From assembly GCF_023151555.2 (NCBI RefSeq), contig NZ_CP100426.1, forward strand, positions 744,001-808,000: 64,000 nt of DNA, given 5' to 3'. Below are positions 36,404 to 45,488 of the stretch, piece by piece (positions within the stretch are counted from its first letter, which is position 1; every line of letters starts with the position of its first letter). Under the pieces are notes generated by a model. It ran no database searches, was not told the origin of the DNA, and worked only from the letters and a program-made list of their open reading frames with translations. The DNA is from Photobacterium sp. CCB-ST2H9 (GTDB lineage Bacteria > Pseudomonadota > Gammaproteobacteria > Enterobacterales > Vibrionaceae). Made by a program: the position numbers and the translations under genes.

Positions 36404-37393
36404 ATGGATAAGTCATTTGCGCTGCTGCATTACTTTCAGGCTGTTGCCGAGTACAACAGTTTTTCACGGGCTGCCAACAAGCTGAATCTAGCTCAGTCGA
36501 CTCTCCGCGCCCAAGTAAAACTGCTGGAAAATCAGCTGGGCTGTCCGCTGTTTATCCATGAAAACAAACACCATTTCCGGCTCAGCCGGGAAGGTGTCCA
36601 GCTGCTGGCAGAGTGCCAGACCCGTCTGAACGGACTTCGCAACGGTATGATGTCGCTGAGCCAGACGGAAAACCTTTCCGGCCCGGTTTATCTGGCCTGC
36701 TCTGCCGCATTAGGTCATCAGGTCGTCCTGCCGGTGATAAACCAACTGATGGAAACCTACCCGCGACTGGTCATCAATCTGGTTGAACCCAGCCGGGACA
36801 AGGCGTTCATTGATGATGAACTGGATATTGCCCTGATTTTTGACCGGCCGGATCCGGCCTGCTATTCCCTGCGTGTGGCCGATATTGAGAAGATGATTGT
36901 TGCCAGTCGGGGCTATCTGGCACGATACGGCACACCAAACTCACTGGCCGATCTGACGCATCACCGCTTGCTGATCCAATCACAGGGGAAAATGGACTGG
37001 CCGAATATCTTTGCTCAGCAAAGTAAATTTCAGTTGCCGGAGCTAAGCCAGTACTTCGATAACAACCTGACGAAACTGCACGCCGCTCAGCGAGGAATGG
37101 GGATTGCGGTGTTGCCCAGTTATCTCTGTGCCGCGGCCACAGAACTGATCCCTGTTTTACGCCATGATGCCATGCGTCTCAGTGAATCGCTGTACATTAT
37201 GTGCCACAAGAAAAGGGCCAGTCAGCCTGGCATGATCGAATTGATCGTAGATCTTGCTGACCAGCTCAGGCAGTCACTTTACGAGACAAACCTGCCGTCA
37301 GATTACTATCTGAACGGCCATGTTGACACTCAGACACTGATGCAGCAAACCCATGATCTGCCAGTCATTGAGCCACATCCTTTCGCAGAGTAA
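36404..37393 (+). CDS. LysR-family transcriptional regulator
   Basis: A 329-residue LysR protein with HTH SFSRAANKLNLAQSTLRAQV and an effector domain, plus a C-terminal extension of about 30 residues beyond the usual length (ending HDLPVIEPHPFAE). It lies 73 bases upstream of the CRY-DASH gene in the same direction and may regulate, or be co-transcribed with, the light-repair genes (inference). Confidence 0.88.
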   Translation: MDKSFALLHYFQAVAEYNSFSRAANKLNLAQSTLRAQVKLLENQLGCPLFIHENKHHFRLSREGVQLLAECQTRLNGLRNGMMSLSQTENLSGPVYLACSAALGHQVVLPVINQLMETYPRLVINLVEPSRDKAFIDDELDIALIFDRPDPACYSLRVADIEKMIVASRGYLARYGTPNSLADLTHHRLLIQSQGKMDWPNIFAQQSKFQLPELSQYFDNNLTKLHAAQRGMGIAVLPSYLCAAATELIPVLRHDAMRLSESLYIMCHKKRASQPGMIELIVDLADQLRQSLYETNLPSDYYLNGHVDTQTLMQQTHDLPVIEPHPFAE

Positions 37394-37466
37394 TTCACCG
37401 GGTGATCTTGGTTTACCTGAATCCCGGCCTACACTTGTGGTACATGCTTATTGGTAAAGGCCAGTC

Positions 37467-38768
37467 ATGACCACGGGACTTTTTGTATTCAGCTACGATC
37501 TGCGCCTGCATGATAATCCGGCGTTACAACGGATCTCCGAGCAGGTGGACAACCTGCTGTGCCTTTACTGTCTGCCCCGCCAGACCAAGGACAGTTTTCC
37601 GGATCATATCAGCCAGTGGGGGGAGCACCGCCGGGAATTTCTGCTGGCGTCGCTGGCCGATCTCAATGCTCAGCTTGCTGAACAGCACCAGCATCAGTTT
37701 TTGATGATTCGTGACACGCCTTTAGAAGACACGATTGACAATTTGATTGACCAGTATCCGATCACCATCATCGGTCGAAGTGAACAGGCCGGCTACTACG
37801 AAAACCGCAGCTGGGCCTACATTGAGTCGCAATATCCGGAAATTACTTTTCTGACAGAGCCTACGCACACGCTGTTCACCCGGAAATTACTGCCATTTCC
37901 CCTGAATGAACTTCCGGCCAACTTCACTCAGTTTCGTCTGATGGTGGAAAATGGCGACTGTCGCCCTGAAGCCGATACCGAACTGCTCCTGCCACCGCCA
38001 CCGTCTTTACCTGAAGGAGCACCGTTACATCCGGTCAACCTGACGCTTCCCCGAACGTCTTTGTACACAAGCTATACAGACAGCCACCAGTTTATTGGCG
38101 GAGAAACTGCTGCACTGGTACATATGAAGCAGTATTTTTCAGGTGATTTACCGGCCCGTTACAAAGACACACGAAACGCCCTGGACGGCTGGGAAAACTC
38201 CACGAAATTCTCTCCCTGGCTGGCGCTGGGTTGTCTGTCTCCGGTGACTGTGCTGAGATCACTGGCTGAATACCACCAGACAGTCATCCAAAATGAGTCG
38301 ACCGAATGGATCGCTTTCGAGCTGTTGTGGCGAGAGTATTTTCAATGGTATGCCCATACCTACCAACAGAAACTGTTCTATTACCACGGCATCCGGCAAA
38401 AAGGACCGGAAAACCGGCATCACGAAAACCGCTTTCAGCAATGGTGTAAAGGCGAAACCGGTTATCCCATTGTCGATGCCTGTATGCGCCAGCTGAATCA
38501 TACCGGCTATATGTCAAACCGCGGACGCCAGCTGGTCGCCAGTTGTTTCGTCCATGAACTCGCCCTCGACTGGCGTTACGGTGCCGCCTACTTTGAGCAG
38601 CAGCTGATTGATTACGATGTTGCGTCAAACTGGGGCAACTGGCAGTACCTGGCCGGTGTGGGTGCAGATCCGCGTGGCTGGCGTTATTTCGACTTGCAAA
38701 AGCAAACAGATCTCTATGATCCTGAACGGAAATTCATCCGCCACTGGCTGAACAATGGAAAAACCTGA
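37467..38768 (+). CDS. DASH-type cryptochrome
   Basis: A 433-residue photolyase/cryptochrome. The N-terminal antenna domain begins GLFVFSYDLRLHDNPAL. The FAD domain contains WIAFELLWREYFQWYA, the RQLNHTGYMSNRGRQ stretch, and DYDVASNWGNWQYLAGVGADPRG, a sequence typical of CRY-DASH. These proteins repair cyclobutane dimers in single-stranded DNA or sense blue light. AAGG precedes ATG 37467. The 3' end overlaps the next photolyase gene by 14 bases. Confidence 0.93.
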   Translation: MTTGLFVFSYDLRLHDNPALQRISEQVDNLLCLYCLPRQTKDSFPDHISQWGEHRREFLLASLADLNAQLAEQHQHQFLMIRDTPLEDTIDNLIDQYPITIIGRSEQAGYYENRSWAYIESQYPEITFLTEPTHTLFTRKLLPFPLNELPANFTQFRLMVENGDCRPEADTELLLPPPPSLPEGAPLHPVNLTLPRTSLYTSYTDSHQFIGGETAALVHMKQYFSGDLPARYKDTRNALDGWENSTKFSPWLALGCLSPVTVLRSLAEYHQTVIQNESTEWIAFELLWREYFQWYAHTYQQKLFYYHGIRQKGPENRHHENRFQQWCKGETGYPIVDACMRQLNHTGYMSNRGRQLVASCFVHELALDWRYGAAYFEQQLIDYDVASNWGNWQYLAGVGADPRGWRYFDLQKQTDLYDPERKFIRHWLNNGKT

Positions 38769-40314
38769 ATACAAGACTTTACGGCTGATCCTGGGCGACC
38801 AGCTGAATGCCGCACACTCGTGGTTTCATGCCAAAGAACAGAGTACGTTGTACCTGATCGCCGAACTGCATCAGGAAGCGACCTACACCAAACATCATGT
38901 GCAGAAAATTTGTGCCTTTTTCGCAGCAATGAATGCTTTCGCAGACGCGCTGCGCACAGCCGGTTTTCAGGTCTGCCACCTGACACTGGATGACACAAAA
39001 AACGATCCTTCCCTGCCGGACTTACTGATCCGGCTGATCAAAGAACACCGGATTGAAAGTTTTGAATTCCAACGACCGGATGAATACCGGCTCCTGACTC
39101 AGCTCAGAAGCCTGCAGTTACCCGATAACGTGATTTGTTACGAAGCCGATACCGAGCACTTTCTGCTGCCGTTTGATGAAATATCTCAGCAATTCGCCAC
39201 AGGTCAACATGTGCTGATGGAACACTTTTACCGCATGATGCGAAAGCGTTTCACGATACTGATGGATGGCGACAAGCCCGAGGGCGGTAAGTGGAACTAT
39301 GACAAAGAGAACCGGCAGAAACTGTCAAAAACAGATCTTTCAGAGATACCGGAGCCGCTGATATTTACGAATCCGGTCGGCGATATCCTGAAACGGCTTG
39401 AAACCCATCAGATTCCGCATTTTGGTCAGGCCACAGAATCCCTGCTCTGGCCGGTGACCCGAAACCAGGCCCGCCAGCTGCTGGACTATTTCTGTCAGCA
39501 CCAACTGATTCACTTCGGACAGTTTCAGGATGCCATGACCTGTCAGTCAGCCCACCAGTGGAGCCTCTACCACTCCCGGCTGTCCTTTGCGCTCAACGCC
39601 AAAATGCTGCACCCGATGCAGGTCATTCAAGCCGCACTGAATCGCTACGATGAGGCAAGAGGCGACATTACCCTGGCTCAAGTCGAAGGGTTTATTCGCC
39701 AGATCCTGGGGTGGAGAGAATATGTCCGGGGAATTTACTGGGCGAACATGCCTGACTATGGCACTCTGAATACCCGCTCAGCCGAACGTGAACTGCCGGA
39801 TTTCTTCTGGACCGGCGAGACAGGCATGGCCTGCCTGAAAGCTGCGATTCAACAGTCCTTGAAATATGCATATGCTCACCACATTCAGCGCCTGATGGTC
39901 ACTGGGAATTTCTGTCTGCTGACGGAGATGCATCCCGATCAGGTGGATGCCTGGTACCTCGGCATCTATATTGACGCAATCGAATGGGTCGAAATGCCTA
40001 ACACCAGAGGCATGTCCCAGTTTGCAGATGACGGCATTATCGCAACCAAACCTTATGCGGCAAGCGGGAATTACATCAACAAGATGAGCGATTACTGCCA
40101 GTCCTGTCGTTATGACGTCAAACAGAAAACCGGTGACGATGCCTGTCCGCTGAACAGTCTTTACTGGCGTTTTATGGACAAACATCAGCGCACACTGGCG
40201 GTCCATCCGCGGATCGGGATGATTTACCGAAGCTGGGATAATCAGACTGACGCTGCACGCCAGGCAGTGCTCGACAGAGCCGAATACTGCCTGACTCATC
40301 TGGATCAGCTCTGA
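38755..40314 (+). CDS. FeS-BCP / (6-4) photolyase-type protein (PhrB-like)
   Basis: A 519-residue protein of the bacterial iron-sulfur cryptochrome/photolyase class (LRLILGDQLNAAHSWF at the start; FIRQILGWREYVRGIYW; NFCLLTEMHPDQVDAWY). Cys360, Cys448, Cys451 and Cys464 have exactly the spacing of the 4Fe-4S ligands of Agrobacterium PhrB (350, 438, 441, 454), so a cluster is expected alongside FAD. PhrB repairs (6-4) photoproducts. The ATG is inside the end of the CRY-DASH gene, showing a coupled operon. Confidence 0.93.
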   Translation: MEKPEYKTLRLILGDQLNAAHSWFHAKEQSTLYLIAELHQEATYTKHHVQKICAFFAAMNAFADALRTAGFQVCHLTLDDTKNDPSLPDLLIRLIKEHRIESFEFQRPDEYRLLTQLRSLQLPDNVICYEADTEHFLLPFDEISQQFATGQHVLMEHFYRMMRKRFTILMDGDKPEGGKWNYDKENRQKLSKTDLSEIPEPLIFTNPVGDILKRLETHQIPHFGQATESLLWPVTRNQARQLLDYFCQHQLIHFGQFQDAMTCQSAHQWSLYHSRLSFALNAKMLHPMQVIQAALNRYDEARGDITLAQVEGFIRQILGWREYVRGIYWANMPDYGTLNTRSAERELPDFFWTGETGMACLKAAIQQSLKYAYAHHIQRLMVTGNFCLLTEMHPDQVDAWYLGIYIDAIEWVEMPNTRGMSQFADDGIIATKPYAASGNYINKMSDYCQSCRYDVKQKTGDDACPLNSLYWRFMDKHQRTLAVHPRIGMIYRSWDNQTDAARQAVLDRAEYCLTHLDQL

Positions 40315-41225
40315 CTGCCCCTTCTGTCCAGTTCGTCACATTGCTGCTTCAGCCAGCGCCCTAAAGTCACAATGGCGCTCTGTTTCGCCCTTGATTTCTT
40401 ATAAACAAAATAGAAACTGTCGCCTGTCGGCAGTTCATGCATAGGAATCCGGACAAAGAGCTGCTGGCGATCCAGATCATTCATCAGATAATCATTCAGG
40501 AAGGTAATCCCCTGATCATACCGGGCAGCTTCTGCCGCCAGTAACATATGGCTGAATAACTGAAATCTGGCCGACTCCGGCAGCTCAAAGCCACCCAGCT
40601 TACACCAGCGATGCCAGTCCTCACCATGTCTGGCATTTTTGAATATGGATCGAGTTGTCAGTAACGGATGATCCCAAAGTGCCTCCGGCAACGGCTTATC
40701 CCGCATTTGTTGCCACAGCTTGTGGCTGCAGACCGGATACAACTGTTCGTGATACAGCAGTTCAGAAACAAAATTGCTGCGTTTTGGCGGAGAAACCGTA
40801 ATAAAGCAGTCGGCCAGTTCGTCGCTGAAATTCGGATCATTACTGACCATATTGAGCGTCAGTTCAATTTCCGGATGCAACTGACGCAGATTTTCCAGTC
40901 TCGGGATCAGCCACTTCACCGCCAGAGAGCTGTAAAGCGCCAGACGGATTTTGCCGCTTTCACCCTCCCGAATCTGCTGGCTGGCTTCTGCAATATCACT
41001 CAAAGCATGACTGATCTGTTCATAGTAGCGTTCACCCACGGGGGTCAGAGATAAGTGCCGCCCCTGACGCTGAAACAACTCCTCACCCAGATAATCTTCC
41101 AGTAAACGCACCTGATGACTGACCGCACTCTGCGTCACGCTCAGAAACTCAGCAGCCCGCGAGAAACTGTTCAGACGGGCTACCGCTTCAAAATAATGGA
41201 CAGCACGTAAGGGCGGCAACTTCAT
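40305..41225 (-). CDS. LysR-family transcriptional regulator (GcvA-like)
   Basis: A 306-residue LysR protein starting MKLPPLRAVHYFEAVARLNS, the GcvA-like pattern, with HTH SFSRAAEFLSVTQSAVSHQV. Its 3' end overlaps the convergent photolyase gene by ten bases. It is divergent from a DMT transporter that starts 125 bases away. The LysR-type element ATAAT-N7-ATTAT lies in between. Confidence 0.9.
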   Translation of the reverse strand: MKLPPLRAVHYFEAVARLNSFSRAAEFLSVTQSAVSHQVRLLEDYLGEELFQRQGRHLSLTPVGERYYEQISHALSDIAEASQQIREGESGKIRLALYSSLAVKWLIPRLENLRQLHPEIELTLNMVSNDPNFSDELADCFITVSPPKRSNFVSELLYHEQLYPVCSHKLWQQMRDKPLPEALWDHPLLTTRSIFKNARHGEDWHRWCKLGGFELPESARFQLFSHMLLAAEAARYDQGITFLNDYLMNDLDRQQLFVRIPMHELPTGDSFYFVYKKSRAKQSAIVTLGRWLKQQCDELDRRGSQS

Positions 41226-41247
41226 TATCGAAAAAACTCATACCAAA

Positions 41248-41264
41248 ATAATTTATATCATTAT
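41248..41264. promoter_or_regulatory. LysR-type operator ATAAT-N7-ATTAT
   Basis: Perfect inverted repeat ATAAT (41248-41252) and ATTAT (41260-41264), seven bases apart, in the divergent LysR/DMT promoter region. This matches the T-N11-A form of LysR sites. Confidence 0.45.
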
Positions 41265-41350
41265 ACTTCATCACTTGGGCTGGTTTATGCTTTGGATCAC
41301 AGTTTCCTGTCGCTTCGACACTCACTCTCAAAACAAAAAAGGAGCAGCGT

Positions 41351-42295
41351 ATGCCTCAAATGTCTGTTGGCTTAGCCATGATTCTGCTGGTTGTCGGCAA
41401 CCTGATTGCGGTCTGCTCCGATGCAATGATCAAATCTCTGGGTGATGACACAGCCATTTTTCAGTTCGTCTTTTTTCGTCAGCTGACCTCAGTTGCAATT
41501 CTGGCTCCGTTTTGTATCGGTACCAAAAAAGCAGACTTCTTTGAAGGCTTTAAATGGCATGCCCTGCGCGGTCATATCTGGCTGCTGGGTATGGTGTTCA
41601 TGGTGATTTCGATTACCAGTCTGCCTTTAGCAACGGCAAATGCCATCTTCTATGCTGCGCCGCTGATCATGCTGCCTTTGGCAATGATGCTGTTCCAGGA
41701 AAAACTATCCAAATATACTGTTGGTGTCGCGGTAATCGGTTTTCTCGGCGTACTCGTGATTATCCGTCCGACCGAAATCAACTGGGCTGCGATCGCAGCA
41801 CTGGTTGTGGCCTTCACGCTGGCCTGGAACAACCTGCTGGTTCGCAAGCTGCCGAAACATCAGACCGTCGCGCAGACCCTGCTGCTGACCAATCTGGCTG
41901 GTATGCCCGCTGCGCTGGCATTAGCACTGTGGGAAGGTCAACCATGGGACTGGTCGCCGCTGTTGACCGCGGCCGGTTCAAGCACATTTATCATGATTTA
42001 TGCCGGTGCCTGTGTGTTAGCCTACCGTTCTGCAGAATCGAACAAAATTGCCAGCGCAGAATACAGCGGCCTGATTGGTGCTGTGATTATCGGCATGCTG
42101 TGGTTTGACGAAGTGCCGGATATGCCCATGATTCTCGGAACCCTGATGATCATCATGCCACTGGTCTGGCTGGCACAGAAAGAAAAGCGTGCGAAGAAAA
42201 AAGCGGCCGCTGGCACTCAAACAGATGCCAGGGTTGCAGAAAGCATGGCATCTGAAGACTTGGTTACAGAAACCATCGAAGAAACCAAAGCCTGA
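41351..42295 (+). CDS. DMT-superfamily (EamA) transporter
   Basis: A 314-residue membrane protein with ten helices in two EamA repeats (AIFQFVFFRQLTSVAILAPF; SLPLATANAIFYAAPLIMLP). A hydrophilic Lys/Ala/Glu-rich tail of about 40 residues follows the last helix. AAAAGGAG precedes ATG 41351. The divergent GcvA-like LysR protein probably regulates it. The substrate is unknown. Confidence 0.88.
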   Translation: MPQMSVGLAMILLVVGNLIAVCSDAMIKSLGDDTAIFQFVFFRQLTSVAILAPFCIGTKKADFFEGFKWHALRGHIWLLGMVFMVISITSLPLATANAIFYAAPLIMLPLAMMLFQEKLSKYTVGVAVIGFLGVLVIIRPTEINWAAIAALVVAFTLAWNNLLVRKLPKHQTVAQTLLLTNLAGMPAALALALWEGQPWDWSPLLTAAGSSTFIMIYAGACVLAYRSAESNKIASAEYSGLIGAVIIGMLWFDEVPDMPMILGTLMIIMPLVWLAQKEKRAKKKAAAGTQTDARVAESMASEDLVTETIEETKA

Positions 42296-42307
42296 TTCCC
42301 TTTGTTC

Positions 42308-42350
42308 AGCGGCAAAGTCGTCACTCCTGTCGGCCTTGCCGCTTTTTTTC
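42308..42350 (+). terminator. Rho-independent terminator after DMT gene
   Basis: AGCGGCAA (42308-42315) pairs with TTGCCGCT (42336-42343), 20-base loop, then eight Ts. Confidence 0.85.
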
Positions 42351-42360
42351 AATACGATCT

Positions 42361-42849
42361 TCACTCGCCATGAAAAGCGCGTTCCAAAGCTTTTACATCC
42401 AGCTTCGTCATCGTCAGAAAACACTGAGTCAGACGGGCCAGCTTTTCTGGATCCCCGCTGCGCATCATTTCGTTCATCACTTTTGGCACCACCTGCCAGG
42501 ATAAACCAAACTTATCCTTCAGCCAGCCACATTGCCCTGCTTCACCACCATCTGCTGATAAGGCAGACCAATATCGGTCCACTTCTTCCTGATCATCACA
42601 CGAAATAACAAAAGAGATGGATTCATTGAAAGTAAACATTGGCCCGGCACTGATTGCCATAAATGGCTGGCCGAACAGCTCAAAATTCACAATATCAACC
42701 GTACCTGAAGGTGTGTCATGAATCTGGCTGATATGAATGACGCGCGAGTTCTCAAATGTTTGCGTATAAAATTTTGCCGCTTCAATTGCCGCTTGATCAA
42801 ACCAGAGATGAGGAACAATTTTCGCTGAGCTGACTGATAGCGCTGCCAT
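42361..42849 (-). CDS. PhnB-like VOC-family protein
   Basis: A 162-residue glyoxalase-fold protein of the PhnB / 3-demethylubiquinone methyltransferase-like group (KIVPHLWFDQAAIEAAKFYT; VDIVNFELFGQPFMAISAGP; GWLKDKFGLSWQVVPKVMNE). Function in this group is unclear. ATG 42849 has GGAGG five bases upstream and is preferred over the ATG 24 bases earlier. Confidence 0.85.
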   Translation of the reverse strand: MAALSVSSAKIVPHLWFDQAAIEAAKFYTQTFENSRVIHISQIHDTPSGTVDIVNFELFGQPFMAISAGPMFTFNESISFVISCDDQEEVDRYWSALSADGGEAGQCGWLKDKFGLSWQVVPKVMNEMMRSGDPEKLARLTQCFLTMTKLDVKALERAFHGE

Positions 42850-42991
42850 CTTCGCCTCCGGAAATTCAGACATGCCTGTGTGATTTTTTGATACAGGCCA
42901 AGTGTAGTCGAAGATCGCGGATTCAATCCGAAAGTGACGTTTCCGACACCAGGTGTCTGCTATGGCTCAGTCCTGAACTTTAGTATTTCGT

Positions 42992-43738
42992 TCAGCATCT
43001 GCCCGTTTTCAGATAATGCGCCCAGTCTTCACGGCCATTAGATTTCGCGGCCTGAACCGCACTTTGCACATCATAATCGACCCGATGAAATGAGATATCC
43101 CACTGCCCCTGAATCCCCTCTTCAATCAGCACATATGAAGCCTGCGGCGTGTAATTCTGCATTGCATGCGGTAGCGGCCATTCATCCTGATAAGCCTGTA
43201 AACCCACGCTGCCGGGGTTCACAACCGTCTGCCCGCTGGACAAACGTACATTGCGGGGCAAATGTGTGTGCCCGCACAGAATGATCGGGGCCTGAACCCC
43301 GTCAAGACATGCCAAAATCTCATCATCCCTTTTGACCTGCGGATACCCTGAACTGATGTCTTCCAGCAGATACATTAAATCATTGTCCGGTGCACCATGG
43401 CAGGCATAGATATCATCTGTTATCAGCACATCAGAAGGCAGTTGTCGCATCCATTGCAGGGGAACGTCACCCAGGTCTTCAAGAATAAACTGCAGCGTTG
43501 GGTTTGAGGCGACATCATCTTTGGTTGACTGATATATCTGTCTGTCCTGATTACCGGAAATGGTCAGCGCATTCAGGGTCTGCAAGCGCTCATAAGTCGC
43601 ACGAGGTGCGATCGGGCCGTACAGAATATCTCCCAGATTGACCAAACGTGTTGCTCCCTTCCAGATAGCATCTTCAACAACCGCATCCAGTGCAAAAACG
43701 TTGCTGTGAATATCTGACAATATCGCGTATTTTTCCAT
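42992..43738 (-). CDS. Metallophosphoesterase (YfcE/calcineurin-like)
   Basis: A 248-residue calcineurin-type phosphoesterase with the metal motifs in order: ILSDIHSN, LGDILYGP, SGNQDRQ (GNxD form), HGAPDND and CGHTHLP. Full ligand set present, so it should hydrolyse phosphomonoesters, phosphodiesters or nucleotides. AAGGGG lies just before ATG 43738. Confidence 0.92.
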   Translation of the reverse strand: MEKYAILSDIHSNVFALDAVVEDAIWKGATRLVNLGDILYGPIAPRATYERLQTLNALTISGNQDRQIYQSTKDDVASNPTLQFILEDLGDVPLQWMRQLPSDVLITDDIYACHGAPDNDLMYLLEDISSGYPQVKRDDEILACLDGVQAPIILCGHTHLPRNVRLSSGQTVVNPGSVGLQAYQDEWPLPHAMQNYTPQASYVLIEEGIQGQWDISFHRVDYDVQSAVQAAKSNGREDWAHYLKTGRC

Positions 43739-43825
43739 GCCGCGCCCCTTACATTTCAGTTCATGTTCCGGTTTCAGCTATTGCGTCACTCACCCAGCAG
43801 GCATCAGCCTCTTCAAACAAGATGC

Positions 43826-43921
43826 TTAGTGAATGCCACTTTGAACGTAGTAGAAAACGCCGCCAAAAAGCGCAGCCAGTATCACAAGAGTGGTCAAAAA
43901 CTTCAGCGCGAATCCTTTCAT
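43826..43921 (-). CDS. Small single-helix membrane peptide, 31 residues
   Basis: ATG 43921, eight bases after AAAGGA, codes for a 31-residue peptide with a basic start and one membrane helix (GFALKFLTTLVILAALFGG). A first ATG at 43927 is too close to the ribosome site. The composition is typical of bacterial small membrane proteins. It lies in the gap between a secreted protein and the phosphoesterase on the same strand. Confidence 0.55.
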   Translation of the reverse strand: MKGFALKFLTTLVILAALFGGVFYYVQSGIH

Positions 43922-44000
43922 TTTCATATCCTTTCCGTTTCACCAAGCATCAGATTATTTTACCGGGTTCACCTTGCCCGAACAGAGAGGCACCCGACAA

Positions 44001-44951
44001 TTAACGTCGTTTCACTGATAAAGCAACCCGCTGAATTTCATCCGATATTTTGGCCAGCGCTTCCGTTGAGCCCGTTGCAATCAAACGCCAGTACTGCCCG
44101 CTCTGATCAAACCCCGTATATTGAATGATGGTTCGGTCGTTATTCACCGCCTCGATTCGGTAACCTTTGAGCCCGGCGAAGGTCGTATGCTTTGTGGAAA
44201 TCACAACGGCTTTCTCATAGCCGGCAACACTGTTCAGCAATTGCTCTGAAAATAAATCCGGTGAACGAATAGACGAAGCCACCAGCGAGTGCCCCATCGT
44301 GATCAGTGGTTTTTTACCGGTTTTATCGACACCGTCAAAAGTGGTCAGCACCACAGATGAACCGGCCAGCACATCGGTCAGTTGAAATGGCGGTACGGCA
44401 TCCAGTGTAAATGCTAACTGCTCTGCTTTTTCCCGGACTGTGACGGCGTTGCCGATAGATACTGAAGCAATCGAAGCGCCAAGCTTGTCTTCACTGATAC
44501 TGTCTGCCGGAATGATGTTGTAAGTCAGCATCACGCTGAAGTCTCCTGGAAACAAAGCCAGGTATTTACCAACGTCTGTCCCTTGTATCTTCTGAACACC
44601 AACCAAAACTGGCTGGCTCACGTTTCCCTGCTTCACTTGCAACAAGCGCGTCACTTCAATCCCCCGTTCAGCCAGGGCTCTTTTCGCCAGTTCCAGATTT
44701 GAAAAAACAGGACTGAGCTGGACATATGCAGCTTTGGGCAATTCTGCAATCAGAATACTGGAATTGGTTTTCGGTTCTACAAACCCTGAGAATTGCTTCG
44801 CAACAACAAATCCATCCGGTGGACTCATAGTGACAGACGTTCCGGGGACATGAACAGACACAGGAGTTGCACTCACAGTTGCCGAACCAATCAACGAGAC
44901 AATGCTGATTACAATGGCTACAGGCCAGGTAAGTTTCTTCAAGGGAATCAT
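44001..44951 (-). CDS. Exported protein of unknown function
   Basis: A 316-residue protein with signal peptide (VAIVISIVSLIGSATVSA). The mature part begins with strand-rich sequence (VSVHVPGTSVTMSPPDGFVV) and lacks cysteines. It reads as two related beta-rich halves, each with a PPxGF/PPFQLTD-like opening, which may reflect duplication. AAGG is only one base from ATG 44951, so a TTG three codons on is possible. No family recognised. Confidence 0.65.
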   Translation of the reverse strand: MIPLKKLTWPVAIVISIVSLIGSATVSATPVSVHVPGTSVTMSPPDGFVVAKQFSGFVEPKTNSSILIAELPKAAYVQLSPVFSNLELAKRALAERGIEVTRLLQVKQGNVSQPVLVGVQKIQGTDVGKYLALFPGDFSVMLTYNIIPADSISEDKLGASIASVSIGNAVTVREKAEQLAFTLDAVPPFQLTDVLAGSSVVLTTFDGVDKTGKKPLITMGHSLVASSIRSPDLFSEQLLNSVAGYEKAVVISTKHTTFAGLKGYRIEAVNNDRTIIQYTGFDQSGQYWRLIATGSTEALAKISDEIQRVALSVKRR

Positions 44952-45215
44952 CCTTCAGGTATTAAATACAGACTGATTTCTCAATTTTCGGATGATTCTA
45001 AAGACTGTATCATGACAAAGCCTGAACAGGCGGTCGTTTATTGCTTCATGTTTTTGAACAATAGGAAATCGGCAAACTAAGTTGAGTTTTCCAAAACTTA
45101 TTACCCAGAATGTCGCTTCGGTCTTATTTTTTAATAAAAGCTTATCTATTCTACCGTCAGCATAAATTTTATACTGGCACAATATACAATTAAAACACCA
45201 TTACAGCTTGTCATT

Positions 45216-45426
45216 ATGCCAAAAGCTATTATCTGGGATGACTTCACAGATTTCATTAATATAATCAGAGAGTAAACTTGACATTTCATTCCATGGCAAC
45301 TTATCGCCACATGATCTAGATTATATCCAGTGCTATGAGCTATCTCGCTTAGAACACTTGATAGACAAAATTAATCAAAATATAAAATTTAACTCATTCA
45401 TTACAACAGTCGCGAGAAATGAATAG
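45216..45426 (+). pseudogene. Frameshifted gene remnant
   Basis: ATG 45216 starts a protein-like stretch (MPKAIIWDDFTDFINIIRE) that stops at TAA 45273. In the +1 frame it continues as protein-like sequence (SKLDISFHGNLSPHDLDYIQ... ending ITTVARNE) to TAG 45424. Adding one AG unit to the AGAGAG tract at about 45266-45272 would join both parts into a frame of about 70 codons. The family is unknown; it may be the tail of an acquired gene. Confidence 0.4.
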
Positions 45427-45430
45427 ATTG

Positions 45431-45453
45431 AAAGCACTCTAATCGAGTGCTTT
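45431..45453. terminator. Hairpin after paralog 1
   Basis: Nine-base perfect stem AAAGCACTC (45431-45439) with GAGTGCTTT (45445-45453), loop of five, located between the plus-strand remnant and the end of the minus-strand membrane protein; probably a bidirectional terminator. Confidence 0.7.
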
Positions 45454-45488
45454 AGTACAATAACAACAAATTCGTAAAAAAGTAAAAC

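Larger units (their letters stand above)
44952..45488. other. AT-rich region with gene remnant
   Basis: About 540 AT-rich bases between the exported protein and the paralog island. It contains the plus-strand remnant at 45216-45426 and the hairpin at 45431-45453, listed separately. The rest shows no supported gene. Confidence 0.5.

Noticed and set aside
36174..36467. 97-codon minus-strand frame overlapping the LysR start at 36404
   Set aside because: Cys-rich, no ribosome site, no motif, and overlaps a clear gene.
41554..42108. 184-codon alternative frame inside the DMT transporter
   Set aside because: Shadow of the membrane protein frame; composition rich in Cys and Arg with no family.
44955..45182. 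75-codon minus-strand frame upstream of the exported protein
   Set aside because: No ribosome site or motif; AT-rich promoter-like DNA is a simpler explanation.
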